Shown here in pieces: positions 17,063 through 25,776 of a DNA stretch of 64,000 nucleotides. Origin of the DNA: Marinobacterium litorale DSM 23545 (lineage in GTDB: Bacteria; Pseudomonadota; Gammaproteobacteria; Pseudomonadales; Balneatricaceae). The notes under the pieces are model-generated. The model saw only the letters and a list, made by a program, of their open reading frames with translations, had not been told where the DNA came from and made no database searches. Both the position numbers and the translations under genes were made by a program. The stretch spans positions 62,001 to 126,000 of the forward strand of contig NZ_AUAZ01000010.1 in the NCBI RefSeq assembly GCF_000428985.1, read 5' to 3'. How positions within the stretch are numbered: the stretch's first letter is position 1; each line of letters opens with the position of its first letter.

Positions 17063-17088
17063 GATATCGCGTCTGAGTGGGAAGTCAA
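17061..17088 (-). promoter_or_regulatory. Predicted trpR promoter, leaderless transcript
   Basis: On the minus strand, TTGACT (17088-17083), a 16-bp spacer and TATCGT (17066-17061). Transcription would begin near 17053-17054, leaving at most one or two bases before the ATG at 17052. The operator-like palindrome overlaps the -10 and start point. Confidence 0.5.
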
Positions 17089-17120
17089 TCGGAAAGTGTC
17101 TGATATTGTTGTGTTGTTTC

Positions 17121-17138
17121 CAGTTTCAGATGAAACTG
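17121..17138. promoter_or_regulatory. Palindrome in the trpR/kinase divergent region, site A
   Basis: CAGTTTCAGATGAAACTG: perfect 8-bp arms around GA. It is operator-like; the cognate regulator is unknown. It lies about 120 bp before the hybrid kinase start. Confidence 0.45.
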
Positions 17139-17170
17139 TGAACTTTCCCCCTGAACTAGAACTACCCCCT

Positions 17171-17185
17171 CAAGGAATTTCCTTG
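17171..17185. promoter_or_regulatory. Palindrome in the trpR/kinase divergent region, site B
   Basis: CAAGGAATTTCCTTG: perfect 7-bp arms around a single base, 73 bp before the kinase start. The regulator is unknown. Confidence 0.45.
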
Positions 17186-17257
17186 TACGTCTATAGTGCA
17201 TACATTCCCTCATGTCTGTAATGAATGACAAACTGAAAGGATTATTTGGAGTGTGCG

Positions 17258-20200
17258 TTGGCTGACAATACCGAACACAAGCTCGCTGTATTTGACCAAG
17301 GACCTGTAGTGGCGGTGGAGTGGTCACCAAGCGATGGCTGGCCAATAATCGCCGCATCCGATAACTACCAGGCCCTGTTACCCTTTAACTCAGAGCAGCT
17401 GTCACAACAACCTCGCTTTGCAGACCTCGTACACGGTGAAGATCTGATCAGAATTTCAGCAGAAGTTGAGCTTTTCCTCAGTGAACATCGAAGTCGCTGG
17501 GATCAGTACTATCGCATTGTAGATGGAGCCGGGGGATACCGATGGGTGTTCGATCATACCTACGCCACCTACAATAAAAGCGGACAGGTAGAAACGCTCT
17601 GGGGCTACCTGCTCGACCAGAACGACCTTGTGGAAGCTCTTCACGGCCAGGAACGCAATAGAGCGCGCTTTCAAAGCATGGCGGAACTCTCCGGAAGCAT
17701 CGTCTGGGAGTGCACGGCAGAGGGCCTACTTACCTATGTTTCTAGTAATGTTGAACGTGTACTTGGAACGGACTATCGGCAACTCGTCCATAAACGTCGA
17801 CTCTACGAGTTGGATGGTTTGCAAGTCAGTGAGAGCTGGCAAGATAGTATGCGTAAGAAGCTGGGTTCAGGGGAGGAATTCCACACGATTGAGCACCCTC
17901 TTTACACCAGTGATGGAGAAGAGCGGTGGTTTTCTTCCAGTGCGCAGCTCGTTGCAGCTGATGGACAACCCGAGAGCTATTACAGAGGCATAAGCGTTGA
18001 TATCACCCAGCAGAAGCAGCACGAAGCCTCTGCTGCCGATCAAGAAGCACGCTGGCGCGCAGTGCTAGAAGCGACGGGGCAGGGGGTTTGGGACTGGGAC
18101 GCTGGCACGAATAAAGTATGGTTTTCCCCCATTTGGAAAACAATGCTTGGCTACAGTGATAGCGAGGTTGGTGACTCGCTAGATGAATGGGAGTCTCGCC
18201 TTCATCCGGATGACTATGATCGGGTGTTCAAGGACCTAAATGCACACTTGGAGGGCAAAACCTCTCACTATGAGAATACCCACCGAGTGCGAGCGAAAAA
18301 TGGAAGCTGGTGCTGGATTTTGGATCGTGGACAGGTATTTAGCCGTGATGCGCAGGGAAAACCGCTCCGGGTTATTGGGACCCACACCGATATTACCGAT
18401 GAGTACGAATCATCTAATCGCCTGCAACTTCTGGCCGCCAATGTACCAGGTGTGCTTTATCAATTTAAGCTAAAGCCCGATGGCACCTCTGCGTTTCCCT
18501 TTGCCAGCTCAGGTGTTGCGGACATCTACGAGTTGACACCTGAAGAGATCCGGGACGATGCGGCGCGGGTTTTTGAGCGAGTCCACCCCGACGATCGGCA
18601 ACGCGTCACTGACACCATTCATGAATCTGCCCGTAAGCTTTCGGACTGGCACGATGAGTATCGGGTCCTTCTACCGAACAAAGGCCTGCGCTGGCTTAGA
18701 GGACAATCAACGCCCCGGAAGGAAGCGGACGGTTCTATAACCTGGCACGGCTTCATCCAAGATATAACCGCTGAAAAACAGGAGCGGGAAGCTCGGCAAG
18801 AATATGAGGCACGTTATCGCCTCGCAATGGACGCAACCGGCATCGGCATGTGGACATGGGATTTGAATACGAACGAGGTGAAGTGGTCCGATCGAACTTA
18901 TCGCCAACTTGGCTATGAGCCCAATGCTTTTCCCATCTCGCTGGAGCGCTTTTTAGAGCTGATGCACCCGGCTGATGAAGAGCGAGTGCTGTCCGCCGTG
19001 TATGAGCAGATAGAGCAAGAGCAGCAGTTCGCCTCTCAGTTCCGGCTAAAGCATGCCGATGGTCATTGGGTCTGGATTGATGGCCGTGGGCGAACCACGC
19101 AACATGATGATGCAGGTAAGCCGTGTGTGATGATGGGGACGCATACAGATATTTCCCATATAAAAAGAACCGAAGCCGCGCTCGAAACAGCACGTGAGAT
19201 TGCAGAAAACGCCAGCCAGGAAAAGTCAGCGTTCCTGGCCAACATGAGTCACGAAATTCGCACACCGATGAGTGGAATTATCGGACTCAGTGAGCTTGGG
19301 CTGAACGAAAATGACCCAGAGGTCATGAAACAGCAGCTTACCCGGATCCACCAGACTGCCAATCACCTGCTGACTATCCTCAATGACATCTTAGACTTTG
19401 AGAAACTCTCAGGCGGGCATGTCGAGGTTGTCAATCGAGCTTTTGAGATCAGAGCGATGTTGGATGGCGTGAGCAGCTTGTTTGAGCAAACGGCTCAACG
19501 CCGAGGTCTGCGTTTGATTACTGAGATCGATGAGAGACTCGATGATTTCTACGAGGGGGATGAGCTCCGCTTGCGCCAGGTTATTTCTAACCTGGTGAAT
19601 AACGCTATCAAGTTCACCGATCAAGGTGAGGTGACGCTGAGCGTCCGCAAGCAGGGTCGACAGGAAGGTCGAGAGATGTTGCTTTTCTCTGTATGTGATA
19701 CCGGTGCAGGTATCAGCCCTGAAGTTCAAAAAAGATTGTTTCAGCCGTTTGTACAAGGGGGCATGAGCGTTGCCCATCGACAGGGGGGAACAGGCTTAGG
19801 GTTGGCGATAAGCCGCCATCTCGTTAGCTTGATGGGGGGGGCACCGATTCAGGTTGAAAGCGAGCCCGGTGAGGGCAGCTGTTTTACGTTTGCAATTCCG
19901 TTAAGGCCCGTATCAAGACAGGACTGGGAGCACCAGCAGCCCATAACGCCAGAGCACTCTTCAGATCAGCTTAAGGGGCGTGTGTTACTGGCTGAGGACA
20001 ACGAAGTCAACCAGGAGGTTGCTCGTGCTCAGCTGGAGCGCCTCGGGCTTTGCGTTAAGGTGGTGCCTGATGGTCAACAGGCGGTAGATGCTGTTCGCGA
20101 TCAGCACTTCGATTTGGTGTTAATGGATATTCAGATGCCGGTGATGGATGGACTGGAGGCAACCCGCCAGATTCGGGCAATGGATTCGGAAATTCCTGTC

Positions 20201-20980
20201 GTTGCTCTGACTGCTGCTGTGTTGCCCCAGGATCGGCAACAGGCATTGGCTTCAGGCATGAATGCGGTACTTGGAAAACCGTTTCGCCGCAACGACCTGG
20301 TGCAGGTGTTGGCCCGTTGGCTGGATGTTGATGACAGGGATGCTGAGCAGACCGGTAAGCCGCAGCTCGTCCCCGAGCAGGTCAGTGTCCTGGATACGGG
20401 CTGGGCACTTGAACAGCTTGGCGGTAACGACACGCTTTATTACCGTTTGCTGGGTGATTTTTTAAATGAACTCCGTACAGACTACCTACCGCTAACGCAG
20501 CAGCTAATCGCCCAAACAGGGACGCCCTCCGGTGAGCAGATTGATTGTTGGCAACGTGAAACCCATCGCCTGAAAGGAGCTGCCGGTAATTTGGGAGCGA
20601 CCGCATTATCGGTGGCGGCGTCATCCGTAAATGAGCGCGTAAAGGGCGAGGAGGTGCCCGATCAGGCGCTGAGAGATGAGCTCTCCCGGAGCCTGACAGC
20701 AACAATCGAACATATCGAACATGCTTTGGCTGTGCGCGAGAATGTCGCTGGACCGGTAACGTCAGAGGGTGCGGATAATAGTCGCTCGTTAGGACCTTTA
20801 CTGGAGGCAATTCAGCGCAACGAGTTCATCGATGATTCAGAGCTGATGCAGTACAGCGATAGTGTACTGCCTGGTGAGGAGTCAAAGTGGCAGGAGGTCA
20901 AGTCAGCCTTGAGCAATTTTGACTTTGACCAGGCACAGACTGCGTTAGAGCAGCTACTGCGGGCACGGGGAGACGCTTAA
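17258..20980 (+). CDS. Cytosolic hybrid histidine kinase, five PAS, HK, REC and HPt
   Basis: About 1240 residues. I start at TTG 17258 because GGAG lies 6 bp upstream; a TTG at 17246 is the longer option. No transmembrane segment is seen. Five PAS-like domains (about 10-125, 140-255, 270-385, 395-515, 530-640) lead to HisKA with phospho-His near residue 665 (NMSHEIRTPM), HATPase (NAIKFTDQ, GTGLGLAI), REC with phospho-Asp near 957 (LMDIQMPVMDG) and HPt with His near 1103 (THRLKGAAGNLGA). The full His-Asp-His relay is thus in one protein. It is one base upstream of the next kinase, with stop and start nearly touching, so the pair is probably a relay. Confidence 0.92.
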   Translation: MADNTEHKLAVFDQGPVVAVEWSPSDGWPIIAASDNYQALLPFNSEQLSQQPRFADLVHGEDLIRISAEVELFLSEHRSRWDQYYRIVDGAGGYRWVFDHTYATYNKSGQVETLWGYLLDQNDLVEALHGQERNRARFQSMAELSGSIVWECTAEGLLTYVSSNVERVLGTDYRQLVHKRRLYELDGLQVSESWQDSMRKKLGSGEEFHTIEHPLYTSDGEERWFSSSAQLVAADGQPESYYRGISVDITQQKQHEASAADQEARWRAVLEATGQGVWDWDAGTNKVWFSPIWKTMLGYSDSEVGDSLDEWESRLHPDDYDRVFKDLNAHLEGKTSHYENTHRVRAKNGSWCWILDRGQVFSRDAQGKPLRVIGTHTDITDEYESSNRLQLLAANVPGVLYQFKLKPDGTSAFPFASSGVADIYELTPEEIRDDAARVFERVHPDDRQRVTDTIHESARKLSDWHDEYRVLLPNKGLRWLRGQSTPRKEADGSITWHGFIQDITAEKQEREARQEYEARYRLAMDATGIGMWTWDLNTNEVKWSDRTYRQLGYEPNAFPISLERFLELMHPADEERVLSAVYEQIEQEQQFASQFRLKHADGHWVWIDGRGRTTQHDDAGKPCVMMGTHTDISHIKRTEAALETAREIAENASQEKSAFLANMSHEIRTPMSGIIGLSELGLNENDPEVMKQQLTRIHQTANHLLTILNDILDFEKLSGGHVEVVNRAFEIRAMLDGVSSLFEQTAQRRGLRLITEIDERLDDFYEGDELRLRQVISNLVNNAIKFTDQGEVTLSVRKQGRQEGREMLLFSVCDTGAGISPEVQKRLFQPFVQGGMSVAHRQGGTGLGLAISRHLVSLMGGAPIQVESEPGEGSCFTFAIPLRPVSRQDWEHQQPITPEHSSDQLKGRVLLAEDNEVNQEVARAQLERLGLCVKVVPDGQQAVDAVRDQHFDLVLMDIQMPVMDGLEATRQIRAMDSEIPVVALTAAVLPQDRQQALASGMNAVLGKPFRRNDLVQVLARWLDVDDRDAEQTGKPQLVPEQVSVLDTGWALEQLGGNDTLYYRLLGDFLNELRTDYLPLTQQLIAQTGTPSGEQIDCWQRETHRLKGAAGNLGATALSVAASSVNERVKGEEVPDQALRDELSRSLTATIEHIEHALAVRENVAGPVTSEGADNSRSLGPLLEAIQRNEFIDDSELMQYSDSVLPGEESKWQEVKSALSNFDFDQAQTALEQLLRARGDA

Positions 20981-20981
20981 C

Positions 20982-23900
20982 ATGTTTAGTCAGCTCCAAC
21001 GACCAAAGCACCATTCTCTATTAGCTCGGCTGCTTTGGTTCTCCCTGCTGATGCTTGCGGTTGTGACACTGCTAATCGGCCTTTTGGTGAACTACGTAGT
21101 TTCCGAGGATAACCTGAATAAGGCCATTAATCAGCAATCCATCTGGAATGATATCGCCGTACGGAAAATCGATGAGGCACTCATAGAACGTGTGAAGCGC
21201 CTCGAACAACTCGCTCAGCTGCTGAGTGATGAAAATGGGCTCAAATCCGGTGAGGAAATCCAGTCGATCCTGGATTCTCGCCTTTGGCTTCATGGCGCGT
21301 TCAATAGTGGGTTACTGGTCGTTGATCGCACCGGGCGTGCCATCTTTGACTCCCCAACCCTAGAAGGATTAGTCGGCCTGCAACTGGATGACCGGGCCTA
21401 TTTCCACGTCGCTCGGGATACTCGTAAACCCTACATCTCTAAACCATTGATCGGGCGAGTCACCGGCAACCCCTTCTTTGTGATCAGCGCCCCAATCTTC
21501 GATGGTGCAGGAGCGTTTGAAGGAATTGTGACGGGCAATACTCGGCTTCGCGAAGATACCGTGCTTACGTCGGTTTCAACGCTAGAGGTTTCTGAAGAAG
21601 ACGGTATTTACGTTCTTGATGCTGAGGAGGGGCTGATTGTCGCCTCATCCGACCCATCACTCGTGATGGCTTCACTAGATTCCGTCGCAGATATCGATGT
21701 TGTCCGTCAGGCAATTGCCGGTACTTCTGATGGGCGGGCGACCTCTTTTGCCGGTGAGGAGGTGTTTTTCAGTGCTTCTCAACTTGAGACCACGGGATGG
21801 TTGGTGATTAACACCACTCCGGTAGAGAGTTGGCTCGGCGCGTCGGACGCATTAGTGCGCCAGATTGTATTCGTTTCATTGGTCAGTCTGGGGGTCGTGG
21901 GAGCGATTACTCTGGTCTACCTGCGTCGGCAACTTAAGCCTCTTAAGTTAGCGGTCGAAGAACTAGATCAGATTCAAATTGGTGAGGATAGCCAAACCCA
22001 AGCGTTAACCGTGACAAGCAAAGATGAAGTTGGCCAACTGGTTTCGGCCTTCAATCAAGTACTGGATCAGCTTGATCAACAGAAAGGCCTACTTTTGCGG
22101 GCGAGAGAGCAGGCAGAGCAGGCGAATGAAGCCAAGTCCCAGTTTCTGTCCAGTATGAGTCACGAGATACGAACGCCTTTAAATGCTGTAATCACACTGG
22201 CCGGAATTCAACTTGATCACACCGACGATTCAGAAGGGCGTGTACGTCTGACAAAGGTACAGCGTGCCGGTGAGGAGCTGATGGCGATGGTTGAAGATAT
22301 CATCAGTTTTATCGAATTGGAGCGAGGGGATATTGAAGCCAGCGTACAAACCTTTGAGCTTGAAGCTCTGTGTACTGAGCTGGGCCATCAATTTGGTGGA
22401 GCGGCCTCGGAAAAGGGCCTTGAACTCCTGATATCTGTGGATCCAGACGTTCCAGCGTGGGTCGTGGGGGATAAGCGGCATTTAACGCAAGTGCTCAGCC
22501 ATTTGCTCAGTAACGCTGTCAAGTTTACCGAAGAAGGCAGTGTCGTTCTTCGGATTGGTAAGGAATCTGAAGAAAAAAATCGAACTCGGTTGCGTTTTGA
22601 TGTGAAAGATACCGGTTCAGGTATGACTAAAGAGGAGGCCGAGCGCCTGTTCGCAGTCTTTGGTCAGTTAGATGCTAGCCACACGCGTGCGGCTGGAGGC
22701 ATTGGCATAGGATTGGCCCTCAGCCAACGTTTGGTACAGTTGATGGGTGGAAAGGGTGTCGAACTATCCACCGAAGCGGGCAAAGGCTCCACCTTTGAGT
22801 TTGCGCTAACAGTCGAACCGGCGCTAAAAGGACATAATGAGAGAAAAAACGCTCCGACACCCATAGATGGCTGCTCGGTGCTGGTTGTGGATGATCAGGC
22901 GATATCCCGTGAGATATTAAGGAGTATGCTTGAAGAGTGGAGCATCGATGTCGATGAAGCTCAGTCTGGCGAACAGGCGATTGCCACGGTAACTGCAACG
23001 CTAGAGCGGGAGAGGCGGTATGATGCCATCCTCATGGATTGGGAGATGCCGGGCATTGACGGGCTCTCAGCGTTGAGGGCTATCCATGATCTTTATCAAG
23101 CGCCCGATAATACGGAAAAAATGCCCGCCTTGCTGATGGTCTCGGCGCATGATTTGAACCAGATCGGTTTTGGCGACAATGACCGTTACCCGTTCTTACA
23201 TAAACCGGTAACTCGGTCCGGCTTGTTTGATGCTCTTAATGGGCTGGACTACTTCAGAGCCTTGTCGGCAGCATCGGAGAACGCAGAAACATCGAGCGAT
23301 GATCTGGTGCTGGTGGTCGATGATAACAAGACCAACCGGGAGGTCATGGGCGCATTGCTGGACAGCTTTGGCCTCAAATATCGGCTTGCAGAATCCGGAG
23401 CTGAGGCTATCACGCTGCTAAGTGAAGAAGCATTTGACCTGGTGTTGATGGATATCCAGATGCCGGATATGGATGGGTATGAAGCGACCCGACAGCTCTT
23501 GTCCATCCGCCCAGGCACACCCGTGGTGGCTTTGACCGCCGCTTCCCTTGAGAAAGGCCGTCAAGAGGCGTTAGATGCTGGGATGGTCGACTTCCTGACG
23601 AAACCGGTAAATCGCGGCCAGTTTAAACAAGCATTGGGACGTTTTGTGACACTCAGACCGATCTCCAATGAAAAGAGTGCATGCCCTTCACCGAAAGAAC
23701 TAAAGCACCGACCGGAGGTTGGGCCTGCACGCATCCTCTTGGTAGATGATGAACCGATTAACCTTAAAGTGTTGGCTGGCGGGTTGAGCGCTGAGTACCG
23801 TTTACAGGTTGCTAACTCCGGTGAAAAGGCGATTGAACTAGCGCGGATAGAGCCCCAGCCCGACCTTATATTACTGGATATTCTCATGGTGGGAATGGAT

Positions 23901-24623
23901 GGTTATGAAGTCTGCCGGTTTCTGAAAGCCGATCCCCATACCCGGCACATCCCTATCATTTTTGTATCCGGATTGAACCAGTCCTATGATGAAGCAAAAG
24001 GGCTGAATCTGGGGGCCGTAGATTATATTGCCAAACCATTCGAAATGGCCGTCGTTAAAGCGAGAATCAAAAAGCAGCTGGAAGCAAAAGAGAAAAACGA
24101 GCTGTTGGAAAAGATGTCTTATCTTGATGCGCTAACGCACGTAGCGAACCGGCGACAACTCGATGCTGTGTTAGAAAAAGAGATTAAGAGGCTTCAACGC
24201 AATAGGGGTGAGTTGGGAATAATCATGTTGGATATTGATTACTTCAAACCCTATAACGATAACTATGGCCATGGCCAGGGAGACGAATGCCTCAAGCAGG
24301 TCGCTCAGCGGCTTCAGTCTGTCATCAACAGGCCGGGTGATCTGTTCGCACGATATGGTGGAGAGGAGTTTGTTGCACTGCTACCGGAGACGGGTTTGGA
24401 AGGAACCAAGAAGCTTGCAGAAGCGATGCGTCAGGCGGTAGAGGAGCTAGCAATTCCCCATGAATACTCGAACGTAGCGCCTTACGTAACGATTAGCCTT
24501 GGGGGTATCGCGAAGTTGCTTACTCGGGATGATAATAAAGAGATCCTCTTAAAGTGGGCCGATAAGGCGCTCTATAGGGCTAAGAGCCGAGGGCGAAACC
24601 AAGCCGTGATCGATACCAAGTAA
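20982..24623 (+). CDS. Membrane hybrid kinase fused to REC-REC-REC-GGDEF
   Basis: 1213 residues: transmembrane helix near 15-40, a Cache-like periplasmic domain (about 42-290), second helix near 296-315, HAMP, HisKA (His near 394, SSMSHEIRTPL), HATPase (NAVKFTEE, GIGIGLAL), then three receivers with Asp near 686 (LMDWEMPGIDG), 824 (LMDIQMPDMDG) and 966 (LLDILMVGMDG), and a C-terminal GGDEF domain with GGEEF at 1126 and an RPGD inhibitory site five residues before it. Kinase and cyclase response regulator are thus one chain. It follows the HPt-ended kinase by one base. It likely makes c-di-GMP in response to phosphorelay. Confidence 0.93.
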   Translation: MFSQLQRPKHHSLLARLLWFSLLMLAVVTLLIGLLVNYVVSEDNLNKAINQQSIWNDIAVRKIDEALIERVKRLEQLAQLLSDENGLKSGEEIQSILDSRLWLHGAFNSGLLVVDRTGRAIFDSPTLEGLVGLQLDDRAYFHVARDTRKPYISKPLIGRVTGNPFFVISAPIFDGAGAFEGIVTGNTRLREDTVLTSVSTLEVSEEDGIYVLDAEEGLIVASSDPSLVMASLDSVADIDVVRQAIAGTSDGRATSFAGEEVFFSASQLETTGWLVINTTPVESWLGASDALVRQIVFVSLVSLGVVGAITLVYLRRQLKPLKLAVEELDQIQIGEDSQTQALTVTSKDEVGQLVSAFNQVLDQLDQQKGLLLRAREQAEQANEAKSQFLSSMSHEIRTPLNAVITLAGIQLDHTDDSEGRVRLTKVQRAGEELMAMVEDIISFIELERGDIEASVQTFELEALCTELGHQFGGAASEKGLELLISVDPDVPAWVVGDKRHLTQVLSHLLSNAVKFTEEGSVVLRIGKESEEKNRTRLRFDVKDTGSGMTKEEAERLFAVFGQLDASHTRAAGGIGIGLALSQRLVQLMGGKGVELSTEAGKGSTFEFALTVEPALKGHNERKNAPTPIDGCSVLVVDDQAISREILRSMLEEWSIDVDEAQSGEQAIATVTATLERERRYDAILMDWEMPGIDGLSALRAIHDLYQAPDNTEKMPALLMVSAHDLNQIGFGDNDRYPFLHKPVTRSGLFDALNGLDYFRALSAASENAETSSDDLVLVVDDNKTNREVMGALLDSFGLKYRLAESGAEAITLLSEEAFDLVLMDIQMPDMDGYEATRQLLSIRPGTPVVALTAASLEKGRQEALDAGMVDFLTKPVNRGQFKQALGRFVTLRPISNEKSACPSPKELKHRPEVGPARILLVDDEPINLKVLAGGLSAEYRLQVANSGEKAIELARIEPQPDLILLDILMVGMDGYEVCRFLKADPHTRHIPIIFVSGLNQSYDEAKGLNLGAVDYIAKPFEMAVVKARIKKQLEAKEKNELLEKMSYLDALTHVANRRQLDAVLEKEIKRLQRNRGELGIIMLDIDYFKPYNDNYGHGQGDECLKQVAQRLQSVINRPGDLFARYGGEEFVALLPETGLEGTKKLAEAMRQAVEELAIPHEYSNVAPYVTISLGGIAKLLTRDDNKEILLKWADKALYRAKSRGRNQAVIDTK

Positions 24624-24639
24624 TTTTTCATGGTACTGA

Positions 24640-24663
24640 AACGCCCCGGGTTTCTTGGGCGTT
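24640..24663 (+). terminator. Possible weak terminator after the kinase pair
   Basis: AACGCCC (24640-24646) and GGGCGTT (24657-24663) with a 10-nt loop, 17 bp after the second kinase stop. No T-run follows. Confidence 0.35.
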
Positions 24664-24774
24664 CAGTTGTCTGTTGGTAGGTCATCGCTGCAAAATGGCA
24701 CCAATCACTTGACGTGGTTCATGACTGAAAGGGTAGTATAGCTCTATAAGTTGTTGTTGATATGAGGTCTTGCA

Positions 24775-25776
24775 GTGACCCGGCCTGTTGTTCGCTCGTT
24801 TTGGCAAAGCTGCGTTATAGCGCTGGTTGTATTCTGCGTATCATCTCCTTCCTTTGCTGATCCTGTCCGCCTGGCCTACCTGGTTTCCGATCTTAGAATC
24901 CCTTTCTGGAATATTATGCGCGGTGGTATTGAGGCCCGGGCTTCAGCGTTGGGCTATGAGCTCAGCGTTTTCAGTGCGCAGAACGATACCAAGCGCGAGC
25001 TTCAAAACGCGGTGCAGGCACTGAGCAGTGGCATCGATGGTTTGATCCTTTCGCCGACCAACTCTTCCTCTGCGGTCACGCTACTCGGCTTGGCGGAAGA
25101 GGCTGGAGTGCCGGTGGTTATAGCGGATATCGGAACCGAGGCCGGAACGTATGTCAGTTATATCGAGTCCGATAACGAGCAGGGTGCTTTTGAGTTAGGC
25201 CGTATCCTCGTCAAGACGCTGAATGCCCGGGGCTGGAGCGAGGGTGGCGTCGGCATCGTATCGATACCGCAGTCACGCGAAAACGGGCGAGCGAGAACGC
25301 GAGGTTTTATCCAGGCGCTCGAAGGATCAGGGTTTGATACGGCGGGTATCCGCCAGCAGGTGGATTTCTCCTACCGTGAAACATACGCATTGAGCCGTGA
25401 TTTGATGGCTCAGCATGAGCGATTACGTGCCATCTGGCTTCAGGGGTCGGACCGTTACCAGGGGGCACTGGATGCGATTCGTGATGCCGGCAGGGAGGGC
25501 GAAGTCCTGCTGATCTGCTTTGATGCCGAGCCTGAATTTATCGATATGATCCGTGATGGGTCATTGGTGGCAGCGGGTATGCAGCAGCCACGTCTGATGG
25601 GCGCCAAGGCGGTGAGTGCCTTGGATGATCATCTCAAGGGCCGGGTTGTGCCGGAACGCCAACAGGTGCCGGTGCTGGCCGTATCGCACGATAACCTTGA
25701 GCAATTGTTACCCAGGATACGACGGAATGTATTAGGGCTGGATGTTGAAGGCGCTGATGCAGTTTCGCAACCCTAA
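24775..25776 (+). CDS. Periplasmic substrate-binding protein (Peripla_BP_4 type)
   Basis: 333 residues, GTG start, with a signal peptide ending near SPSFADP (residue 29). The fold markers LVSDLRIPFWNIMRGGIEA, GIDGLILSPTNSS and ICFDAEPEFI are of the sugar/AI-2/TMAO-type periplasmic binding group. No transporter genes follow; instead the stop lies 35 bp inside the next gene, a membrane GGDEF-EAL protein. By analogy with LuxP-LuxQ and TorT-TorS, it probably presents a ligand to that receptor. The ligand is unknown. Confidence 0.85.
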   Translation: MTRPVVRSFWQSCVIALVVFCVSSPSFADPVRLAYLVSDLRIPFWNIMRGGIEARASALGYELSVFSAQNDTKRELQNAVQALSSGIDGLILSPTNSSSAVTLLGLAEEAGVPVVIADIGTEAGTYVSYIESDNEQGAFELGRILVKTLNARGWSEGGVGIVSIPQSRENGRARTRGFIQALEGSGFDTAGIRQQVDFSYRETYALSRDLMAQHERLRAIWLQGSDRYQGALDAIRDAGREGEVLLICFDAEPEFIDMIRDGSLVAAGMQQPRLMGAKAVSALDDHLKGRVVPERQQVPVLAVSHDNLEQLLPRIRRNVLGLDVEGADAVSQP

